The notes under the pieces: model-generated | What the model was told of the DNA's origin: nothing | What the model saw: only the letters and a program-made list of their open reading frames with translations | Database searches by the model: none | Program-made: the position numbers and the translations under genes | Shown here: positions 1-5,727 of the stretch, one piece after another | How the letters are laid out: each line of letters starts with the position of its first letter | How positions within the stretch are numbered: position 1 is the first letter of the stretch | Origin: an uncultured Clostridia bacterium | GTDB taxonomy: Bacteria; Bacillota; Clostridia; Oscillospirales; Ruminococcaceae | Length of the DNA stretch: 6,936 nt | Direction: 5' to 3' | Assembly (NCBI GenBank): GCA_946056455.1 | Contig: CAMGJS010000045.1 | Location: 1 to 6,936 of the forward strand

Positions 1-26
1 CTTTCGGGGACTTTGGTTACATATAC

Positions 27-1004
27 TTATTGTACGGACGGAACTATTCCTACGGGAGGCAGAGATTCCGTCACCGCTGTTGTAGTTTCAACCGTTGTTT
101 CTTCGGGGACGGTCGTTTCGGGCGGAGCTGTCGTTTCGGCAGGCTCTTCGCGCTGATTGTCAGTATTGCCCGTTGTTTCGGTATCGGGTGAGGTTTCGGG
201 TGCCGTTGTTACGGGAACTTCCTCGACAAATGACGCCTCGTTGGAGTTATTGCCTTTCATATAAAGCTTTCCGCGTTTATTTATGCTTATCTTTTCGTTG
301 ACGAGCATATATGAAAATCTCAGCTTATACGCAAGGTCGTTCTGGCTACCGAGCTCAACGGTTATTCTGTCGTCATATACAACGCTGAGATTATATCGGT
401 CGGAAATATCAATAAGTGTGATTTTTTCTACAACTCCCTCTGCAAGCATTGTTTCAATAAGAAAATAAAAAGCTTTTTCCTTTTCTTCATCTTCGCACTT
501 TATGAAAGATCCGGGCTCTGAATTTGTCGTTTCACAACCCTTAATGACGGGGTAATCCTTTGCCGCTGTCTGCAAAAAGGAGAGTATCTTTCCGTTTTTG
601 CTTATAAGAAGATAGCCTGAACCGTATTCGACATTTGCAAATTCTTCGGACGGAGTCACGGTTATTTCAACCTTATCGGGAAATTTTTTTGAAACCGTTG
701 CAGTATCTATATAAACAAGCGATTTGAGAATACTATTTTCGGCTTTTGATGAATTAAGCCTTACAAGGTTATCTCCGCTTTTAATTTTGCTTGCCGCAAT
801 TATTTCTGAGCTTGAATATATACTTTCTCCGTCAACGGTGACTTCTGTAACATTAAAGAAAACAGTGAGCGACAGAATTATTCCGACAACTATTACAAGA
901 AAAAACACAGCGGTATAATACAGTGAAAGATTTTGTCTTCTGCGCCGTCTTTTACGATTTCCGCCGTTTTGTGAGCTATCACGGCTCTTTACAACATCCC
1001 GCAT
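27..1004 (-). CDS. ftsQ: Cell division protein FtsQ/DivIB (POTRA domain)
   Basis: Probable divisome membrane protein of 325 residues. Family members bridge early and late division proteins and work with FtsL and FtsB/DivIC to control septal peptidoglycan synthesis. Visible order: a highly basic cytoplasmic N-terminus (RKRRRRR at about 18-23), one membrane segment (about 28-50), a POTRA-like domain (about 52-117, starting near FNVTEVTVDG), a beta-type extracellular domain to about 250, then a Thr/Glu/Pro-rich tail (about 262-315). The ATG at 1004 follows GGGAGG with a 6-base spacer, which fixes the start. The gene begins 11 bases after murA. Sequence identity across this family is low, so the call rests on topology, the POTRA pattern and the place after murG-murA in a dcw cluster. 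The long tail exceeds what the conserved fold needs. The family assignment is strong; DivIB is an equally good name. Confidence 0.9.
   Translation of the reverse strand: MRDVVKSRDSSQNGGNRKRRRRRQNLSLYYTAVFFLVIVVGIILSLTVFFNVTEVTVDGESIYSSSEIIAASKIKSGDNLVRLNSSKAENSILKSLVYIDTATVSKKFPDKVEITVTPSEEFANVEYGSGYLLISKNGKILSFLQTAAKDYPVIKGCETTNSEPGSFIKCEDEEKEKAFYFLIETMLAEGVVEKITLIDISDRYNLSVVYDDRITVELGSQNDLAYKLRFSYMLVNEKISINKRGKLYMKGNNSNEASFVEEVPVTTAPETSPDTETTGNTDNQREEPAETTAPPETTVPEETTVETTTAVTESLPPVGIVPSVQ
57..221 (-). repeat. Low-complexity Thr/Glu/Pro tail coding region of ftsQ
   Basis: This part of ftsQ encodes residues of about 262-316, dominated by T, E, P and V, with a recurring ETT unit (TETTG, AETTA, PETTV, EETTV, VETTT). 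The DNA shows matching imperfect repeats on the plus strand, such as gtttcttcgggg and gtcgtttcggg variants. The segment lies outside the membrane after the folded domain and is probably disordered. Such repeats can change length between strains by slippage; that is inference. Confidence 0.75.
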
Positions 1005-1010
1005 TGTGTT

Positions 1011-1018
1011 CCTCCCTA
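1011..1018 (-). promoter_or_regulatory. ftsQ ribosome binding site overlapping the murA stop
   Basis: On the minus strand the murA stop codon TAG (1018-1016) runs straight into GGAGG, giving TAGGGAGG. The last base of the stop is the first G of GGGAGG, and the ftsQ ATG follows after six bases. A ribosome ending on murA would cover the site, so translational coupling of murA and ftsQ is likely by inference. Confidence 0.8.
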
Positions 1019-2263
1019 CTTCCTTATGATTTTTCCTCCGACAAGAGAAAAGGTCTTTTCGATATTTTCATAGCCCCTGTCGATATGATGAATATTTCCG
1101 ATAACAGTCCTGCCCTCCGCCCCGAGAGCCGCAACGACAAGAGCCGCACCTCCTCTGAGGTCTGTCGCAAGAACATTCGCTCCGAAAAGGCTTTTTACAC
1201 CTTCTACAATAGCTACCTTTCCCTCGACTTTTATATCCGCGCCCATTTTTGTCAGCGCAGGGACATGCTGATACCTGTTTTCAAATATATTTTCAACAAA
1301 AATGCTTGTGCCTTCCGCTTTGGCAAGAGACGCCATAACAATAGCCTGAGCGTCCGTAGGAAAAGCGGGATAAGGCATTGTGAGTATCTTTTTTACCGCT
1401 TTGAGCTTGTTTGCCTTGATAAAAACACTGTCGCCGTAAGAATAGATATAACAGCCCATTTCCTCAAATATCGGGATAATGCTGTCAAGGTCGTTGCGGC
1501 AAAGCTTTGTTATTCTCAGTTCTCCTCCCGTTGAAGCGGCGGCGGACATATATGTAGCGGCGACAATTCTGTCGGGCATTATTGTATGTTCGCAACCTTT
1601 GAGTGAAGAAACTCCCGATATTGTTATTGTGCCCTCGCCTGCGCCCCTTATCTTTGCTCCGCATTTGTTGAGATAATCGGCAAGGTCGGCAATTTCAGGT
1701 TCTCTTGCGGCGTTTTTAATCTGTGTCTCGCCTTTGGCAAGACAAGCCGCAAGCATAATGTTCTCTGTTGCTCCGACAGACGGAAAAGGCAGAAGGAGTT
1801 TTGCTCCGTTAAGACCTTTGGGTGCAGAGAATGTGAGCGTTCCGAATTCTTCTTTTACAGACGCGCCCATTTTTTTCAGCGAATTTATATGAATGTCGAT
1901 AGGTCTTGCGCCAAGCTCACAACCACCGGGAAAAGACAGAGCGCATTTTCCCGTTCTGCCTAAAAGAGCGCCGAGAAAAATAATTGAAGAGCGCATTTCG
2001 CTCATAAGCTTTTCGGGAATATCCAACCTTTGGGGAGAGCTTTTTATCACTGCGGTGTTCCCGTTTAGAACCGAAGAACAGCCGAGATGCGTCAGTATTC
2101 TTTCGGCGGAATATACATCGGTGATAACGGGACAATTATGAAGAACGGTTTCGCCGTCGGTGAGAACCGTTGCGGCAAGAATGGGCAGTGCGCTGTTTTT
2201 TGCTCCGCCGACCTCTATTTCCCCCGTAAGCCTGTTTCCTCCGTCGATAATAAGGCTTTGCAT
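1016..2263 (-). CDS. murA: UDP-N-acetylglucosamine 1-carboxyvinyltransferase MurA
   Basis: Cytoplasmic enzyme that transfers enolpyruvate from phosphoenolpyruvate to UDP-GlcNAc, the first committed step of peptidoglycan synthesis. The protein has 415 residues from the chosen start, the usual family length, with the two-domain EPSP-synthase fold expected. Key residues fall at the E. coli numbers or within one: K22 in GGAKNSALPI, R91, C115 in FPGGCELGARPIDIH, R120, D304 in FPTDAQ, and R396 in DRGYEN. C115 is the residue that fosfomycin alkylates in this family. I chose ATG 2263 over an in-frame ATG at 2278 because GAGGTGAT sits just before 2263, while nothing resembling a ribosome binding site precedes 2278. 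It follows murG by 55 bases. Many Firmicutes carry two MurA paralogues (MurA and MurZ); which one this is cannot be decided here. Confidence 0.97.
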   Translation of the reverse strand: MQSLIIDGGNRLTGEIEVGGAKNSALPILAATVLTDGETVLHNCPVITDVYSAERILTHLGCSSVLNGNTAVIKSSPQRLDIPEKLMSEMRSSIIFLGALLGRTGKCALSFPGGCELGARPIDIHINSLKKMGASVKEEFGTLTFSAPKGLNGAKLLLPFPSVGATENIMLAACLAKGETQIKNAAREPEIADLADYLNKCGAKIRGAGEGTITISGVSSLKGCEHTIMPDRIVAATYMSAAASTGGELRITKLCRNDLDSIIPIFEEMGCYIYSYGDSVFIKANKLKAVKKILTMPYPAFPTDAQAIVMASLAKAEGTSIFVENIFENRYQHVPALTKMGADIKVEGKVAIVEGVKSLFGANVLATDLRGGAALVVAALGAEGRTVIGNIHHIDRGYENIEKTFSLVGGKIIRK

Positions 2264-2266
2264 TAA

Positions 2267-2274
2267 ATCACCTC
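2267..2274 (-). promoter_or_regulatory. murA ribosome binding site, decides the start
   Basis: The minus strand reads GAGGTGAT, an eight-base match to the anti-Shine-Dalgarno complement, then TTA and the ATG at 2263. It lies inside the five codons that an upstream start at 2278 would add, which argues against that start. The 3' arm of a hairpin ends one base before it. Confidence 0.85.
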
Positions 2275-2275
2275 G

Positions 2276-2301
2276 CATAAGACATTTTTGTATATCTTAT
2301 G
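2276..2301 (-). promoter_or_regulatory. Hairpin in murG-murA spacer, next to the murA RBS
   Basis: The mRNA would read CAUAAGAUAU, loop ACAAAA, then AUGUCUUAUG: ten consecutive pairs, nine Watson-Crick and one U-G, with a six-base loop. It is AT-rich and followed by CGAGG rather than a U-run, so it is not a standard intrinsic terminator. Only one base separates it from the murA ribosome binding site. It could affect ribosome access, act as an mRNA processing or stability element, or be chance in an AT-rich gap. The inverted repeat is seen; any role is inferred. Confidence 0.45.
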
Positions 2302-2318
2302 TAAGGATGATTTTTTTG

Positions 2319-3455
2319 TTACTTTACGCTCAGTTTCTCACAATTACGACAAAGAACCTCATAAATTCTGCTGTCGGTATCTCTTACCGCAAGAGCCGAG
2401 GCTTTCTCTGCCATTTTGTCAAGCTCTTCTCTGTGATTATAAAGATAGTCTATCTTTTCGATTATTTCATCGGAATTTTCAAGGTTTTTCTGTTCATATA
2501 CAAATGCCGCGCCTGCGTTGCCAAGCACCATTGCGTTATGATACTGATGATTGCCTGCAACAACGGGTGACGGAATGAGTATCGACGCTCTTCCGACGGT
2601 TTCTATTTCAGAGAGAGTGTTTGCTCCGCTTCGGCAGATAATTATATCCGCCGCCGCCATACAGGTTGCCATATTATCGATATATTCACTTACTTTAAGG
2701 CGCTTGTCGTTAATGTCGACACCTCTTTCGACAAGAGTTTTTACAAAGGTATCCTTTCCCATTCCGCCGTAGCCGTGGATATGATTTATCGCTTTCTTTC
2801 CGCTGTGCCAGGAGATAAGGTCTGCTCCGACTTCGTTTATCTTTCCTGCGCCGAGACTTCCGCCAAAAGAGAGTATGCAAAGGCTGTCGTCAAAGCCGAG
2901 TTCTTTTCTTGCCTCTTCTTTGGATTTTGTAGCAATAGCGGAACGAACTGGAAGTCCCGTTACGGTGTATTTTACATTTTTGTCAAGATAATCGAGAGCC
3001 TCGGGGACTGTGAGCATAACCTCGCCGACTTTTTTAGACAGAATTCTCGTTGTCACTCCCGGATATGCGTTCTGTTCGTGGATAACTGTGGGAATTTTCA
3101 TCTGTGCGGCTTTCATAACGATAGGTCCGCTGACATATCCGCCCGTACCGATGACAAGGTCGGGCTTGAAGTCGTTGATAATCTGTTTTGCGCGCGCTCC
3201 CGATGAAATGAGATACGCTCCTGCCTTAATGTTTCTTCCTATGTTTTTAACAGAAAGCTTTCTCTGAAAGCCCTTTACCTTTATTCTTGCGAACTGATAA
3301 TCCGTTTTTGCAAGAAGCTTTTCCTCCATACTGTCGGGAGTCCCCGCAAAAAGAAATTCACAATCGGGGTTATGTCTTTTTATTATTTCAGCGATAGCAA
3401 GAGCAGGGTTTAGATGTCCTGCCGTTCCTCCGCCTGCAAGAAGTACCTTTACCAT
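2319..3455 (-). CDS. murG: UDP-GlcNAc:lipid I N-acetylglucosaminyltransferase MurG
   Basis: Peripheral membrane GT-B glycosyltransferase acting on the cytoplasmic face. It adds GlcNAc from UDP-GlcNAc to lipid I, giving lipid II. The protein has 378 residues, a normal family length. The N-terminal domain carries the glycine-rich GGGTAGHLNPALA loop (8-20), GTGGYVSGP (103-111) and HEQNAYPG (126-133). The C-terminal nucleotide-sugar domain carries FGGSLGA (197-203), RSGANTLSEIE (275-285) and GNHQYHNA (301-308). The start at 3455 is only six bases after the ftsW stop and is served by AAAGGGTGAT, which contains that stop codon. It sits between ftsW, which uses its product, and murA. No anomalies seen; the Leu in GGSLGA replaces the Gln of E. 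coli GGSQGA. Confidence 0.97.
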   Translation of the reverse strand: MVKVLLAGGGTAGHLNPALAIAEIIKRHNPDCEFLFAGTPDSMEEKLLAKTDYQFARIKVKGFQRKLSVKNIGRNIKAGAYLISSGARAKQIINDFKPDLVIGTGGYVSGPIVMKAAQMKIPTVIHEQNAYPGVTTRILSKKVGEVMLTVPEALDYLDKNVKYTVTGLPVRSAIATKSKEEARKELGFDDSLCILSFGGSLGAGKINEVGADLISWHSGKKAINHIHGYGGMGKDTFVKTLVERGVDINDKRLKVSEYIDNMATCMAAADIIICRSGANTLSEIETVGRASILIPSPVVAGNHQYHNAMVLGNAGAAFVYEQKNLENSDEIIEKIDYLYNHREELDKMAEKASALAVRDTDSRIYEVLCRNCEKLSVK

Positions 3456-3460
3456 AAAAA

Positions 3461-3470
3461 ATCACCCTTT
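3461..3470 (-). promoter_or_regulatory. murG ribosome binding site containing the ftsW stop codon
   Basis: The minus strand reads AAAGGGTGAT, then five T residues and the murG ATG at 3455. GGTGAT pairs with the 3' end of 16S rRNA, and its TGA (3464-3462) is the ftsW stop codon. Termination on ftsW therefore places a ribosome on the murG initiation site, which suggests translational coupling. Confidence 0.75.
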
Positions 3471-4670
3471 ACCCTCTGATATACTTTGCCGTGATATATT
3501 CAGTATAACTCCCATTTCGGCAAGCTGCATAAGAAGAGCTGTTCCGCCGTAGCTGAAAAACGGAAGTGAAATACCTGTATTCGGAACAGCGTTTGTTGCA
3601 ACGGCAATATTGAGAATTGCCTGCAAGCCTATCTGAAAGGTTATTCCGACAGCAAGCATCATTCCGAATTTATCGGGAGCTTTTGAAGCTATATAAAATC
3701 CTCTGAATATAAACGCAATAAAAAGAAAGATAACGAGCATTGCTCCGATAAAGCCGAGTTCTTCGCACACTATCGGGAATACAAAGTCGTTGTGAGATTC
3801 GGGCAGATAAAGATATTTCTGTCTTGAATTACCGAGTCCCAAGCCGAAAATTCCGCCTGAACCTATCGCTATGAGCGACTGCTTTGTCTGCCAGGTATCT
3901 ATGGGTGAGTTAAACGGGTCTATCCAGGCCTGAATTCTGTTGGTGAAGGTTGAGCCTCCTCCGCCCTTTGACATTTTTATATAAAGAACGCCTGCAAGTC
4001 CCGTAGCGGCAACAAGTCCCGTTATGAGAAAATGGGTGACTTTTGTTCCGCCGACAAACATCATAACTGCGGCTATCATAGCTATCAGTATCATACAGGA
4101 GTAGTGCGGTTCAAGATAGATAAAAAACAAAACGGGAAGAAGAATTACTGCAAACGGCAACATACCGTATTTGAATTCCTTCATACGCTTATAGTTTGCA
4201 GCTATCATAAACGAAAAGAGAACTATTATCGCAAATTTCATTATCTCTGTCGGCTGAAACTGCGGTAAAGGTCCTATTTTAAGACCTCTTTTGATGTCGG
4301 TTCCTCCGTATGTTTCTCCGATAAAGGGAACAAGAGCGACAAGCACGAAGGATATCGCAAAAAGTCCGAAAGCAATTATCTTCTTTTGCAGAATATGATA
4401 ATCAAAAAACAACGATATTCCTATCATAACGGCAAAGCCGAGTATTCCGAAAAAGAGCTGTCTTTTGAAATAATAGAATCCGTCTCCTGTTTCGTCAAGA
4501 GCTATTGCATAGCTTGCCGAAAACATCATTACAATGCCTAGAGAAAGAAGAACAAGGACGATAAAAAGAAACGAAAGGTCCATTCCGCCTTTGACTATCT
4601 TAAAGCTTTCCTTGGGCTTTGTTTTACGGGTGATTTTTGCATTGCCCTTTCCTTCGGCGGCGTTGGTCAT
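3462..4670 (-). CDS. ftsW: Septal peptidoglycan polymerase FtsW (SEDS family)
   Basis: Polytopic SEDS glycosyltransferase that polymerises lipid II into glycan strands at the division septum, normally together with a class B PBP. The protein has 402 residues: a Lys-rich cytoplasmic N-terminus (about 1-30), then about ten hydrophobic segments (roughly 33-54, 72-89, 97-116, 143-158, 168-187, 189-207, 212-231, 307-323, 337-358, 373-392). SEDS signatures are present: FQPTEIMKFA (138-147), NRIQAWIDP (244-252), the long QSLIAIGSGGIFGLGLG block (264-280), LPESHNDFVF (289-298), whose D295 matches the essential Asp of the family, EELG (303-306), and PNTGISLPFFSYGG (363-376). ATG 4670 follows GGGAGG with an eight-base spacer. 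In spore-formers the paralogue in this cluster position is SpoVE, so a sporulation role cannot be excluded. RodA is less likely given the dcw context. A short KGGGGS run (235-240) precedes the conserved Arg. Confidence 0.94.
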   Translation of the reverse strand: MTNAAEGKGNAKITRKTKPKESFKIVKGGMDLSFLFIVLVLLSLGIVMMFSASYAIALDETGDGFYYFKRQLFFGILGFAVMIGISLFFDYHILQKKIIAFGLFAISFVLVALVPFIGETYGGTDIKRGLKIGPLPQFQPTEIMKFAIIVLFSFMIAANYKRMKEFKYGMLPFAVILLPVLFFIYLEPHYSCMILIAMIAAVMMFVGGTKVTHFLITGLVAATGLAGVLYIKMSKGGGGSTFTNRIQAWIDPFNSPIDTWQTKQSLIAIGSGGIFGLGLGNSRQKYLYLPESHNDFVFPIVCEELGFIGAMLVIFLFIAFIFRGFYIASKAPDKFGMMLAVGITFQIGLQAILNIAVATNAVPNTGISLPFFSYGGTALLMQLAEMGVILNISRQSISEGKG

Positions 4671-4694
4671 TCCTTTTTCCTCCCTTTAAAAAAT

Positions 4695-5726
4695 TCAGAT
4701 AATTATATGGGAAACATTATTCATAACTGCTATTGTAGCGCCTGCTATTCCTGAAATAAGTCCGACAAGCGAGAAGATTATAACAATTTTGTATTCTCCC
4801 CAGCCGCACATTTCAAAGTGATGATGGATAGGCGACATTTTAAAAATTCTCTTACCCGTAAGCTTGAAGCTGATAACCTGCAGCACAACGGAAGCCGCTT
4901 CAAGAATGTAGACAAGGGCGATAAAAATAAGCACAATATGAAGTCGCATACTCATTCCCATTGCAACAACCGCTCCGCCTAAGAACATTGAGCCCGTATC
5001 GCCCATAAAAATCTTTGCGGGGTGAAGGTTCCAGATAAGAAAGCCTACGCAACCGCCTGCTATCGCTATCGAAAAAATCTCGGTGTAGTATTCATTGAGA
5101 GCCGCCGCAACAAATGCAAAGCTAAGTGAACACATAACCGTCACCGAGCCGCAAAGTCCGTCTATACCGTCGGTGAGGTTTACGGCATTTAATATAAAGG
5201 TGATAAAAAGTATCATTATGGGATAATAGAAAATCCCCAGATTAAGTTCAAAGAAATAGAAATTTATTGAGGTTGAAGTATCGCCGAGGAAGTAAAGCGC
5301 GGCAAGGTACCCTGCCGAGATGAGAAACTGAAAAACAAGCTTCTGCTTTGAATTAAGTCCAAGATTTCTTTTCTTTATTGCCTTGATGTAATCATCGACA
5401 AAGCCGACAAGACAGAAAAGAAATGTCGCACATACACCTGCTATAAGCCGTAAAAAGCTGTAATCAACGGCATTTATTTCTCCTATGCTTGTTTTATATG
5501 CAGAATATGCCGCTACTCCGACAACTATTGCAACGAGCGAGCCTAAAATGAACATTGCTCCGCCCATTATGGGAGTTCCCTGCTTTGATTTGTGCCAGGT
5601 AGGTCCCGACTCTCTTATAGTCTGCTCAAAGCTGACTTTCTTCATAAACGGGATAAAAAACTTTCCCGTTATTGCAGAAACGGCAAAAGCTATTATTGCC
5701 GTTGCAACAGTTATCCATACAGGCAT
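4695..5726 (-). CDS. mraY: Phospho-MurNAc-pentapeptide transferase MraY
   Basis: Integral membrane enzyme that transfers phospho-MurNAc-pentapeptide from UDP to undecaprenyl phosphate, producing lipid I. The protein has 343 residues from the chosen start, with about ten membrane helices. Family motifs in order: GTPIMGG (50-56), FVDDYIK with the Asp pair D111/D112, NAVNLTDGIDGL (180-191), GDTGSMFLGG (242-251) with D243, and the PIHHHFE histidine loop (299-305). These match the Mg-binding and catalytic residues known from Aquifex MraY. An in-frame ATG at 5786 would add 20 Lys/Arg-rich residues encoded inside murF. ATG 5726 is preferred because GGAGGA lies eight bases upstream and MPVWIT leads directly into the first helix. 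It starts one base after the murF stop. In many bacteria murD follows mraY; here ftsW follows after 24 bases. Confidence 0.97.
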   Translation of the reverse strand: MPVWITVATAIIAFAVSAITGKFFIPFMKKVSFEQTIRESGPTWHKSKQGTPIMGGAMFILGSLVAIVVGVAAYSAYKTSIGEINAVDYSFLRLIAGVCATFLFCLVGFVDDYIKAIKKRNLGLNSKQKLVFQFLISAGYLAALYFLGDTSTSINFYFFELNLGIFYYPIMILFITFILNAVNLTDGIDGLCGSVTVMCSLSFAFVAAALNEYYTEIFSIAIAGGCVGFLIWNLHPAKIFMGDTGSMFLGGAVVAMGMSMRLHIVLIFIALVYILEAASVVLQVISFKLTGKRIFKMSPIHHHFEMCGWGEYKIVIIFSLVGLISGIAGATIAVMNNVSHIII

Positions 5727-5727
5727 A

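Noticed and set aside
1..26. Start of ftsZ or a terminator after ftsQ
   Set aside because: Only 26 bases are visible after the ftsQ stop; no start codon with a ribosome binding site and no complete hairpin can be seen.
923..1534. Plus-strand open frame of 203 codons
   Set aside because: It is antisense to ftsQ and murA, both firmly identified, and its product is Phe/Tyr/Arg/Cys-rich without a recognisable domain. It is a shadow frame.
1917..2135. Minus-strand 72-codon frame inside murA
   Set aside because: It is out of frame with murA, which is intact and conserved through this region.
2264..2278. murA start at ATG 2278
   Set aside because: There is no ribosome binding site before it, and the real site GAGGTGAT lies between it and ATG 2263. 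Starting at 2263 also puts K22 and C115 at the family's standard numbers.
2276..2318. Intrinsic terminator after murG
   Set aside because: The stem is AT-rich and is followed by CGAGG rather than a U-run; the A-run lies on the wrong side for minus-strand transcription.
2160..2570. Plus-strand open frame of 136 codons spanning the murG-murA gap
   Set aside because: It is antisense to the murA start and murG end, with no domain and no plausible ribosome binding site recognised; hydrophobic stretches arise from the complementary strand.
2775..3206. Plus-strand open frame of 143 codons
   Set aside because: It lies entirely antisense within murG and has a Cys/Phe-rich product without motifs.
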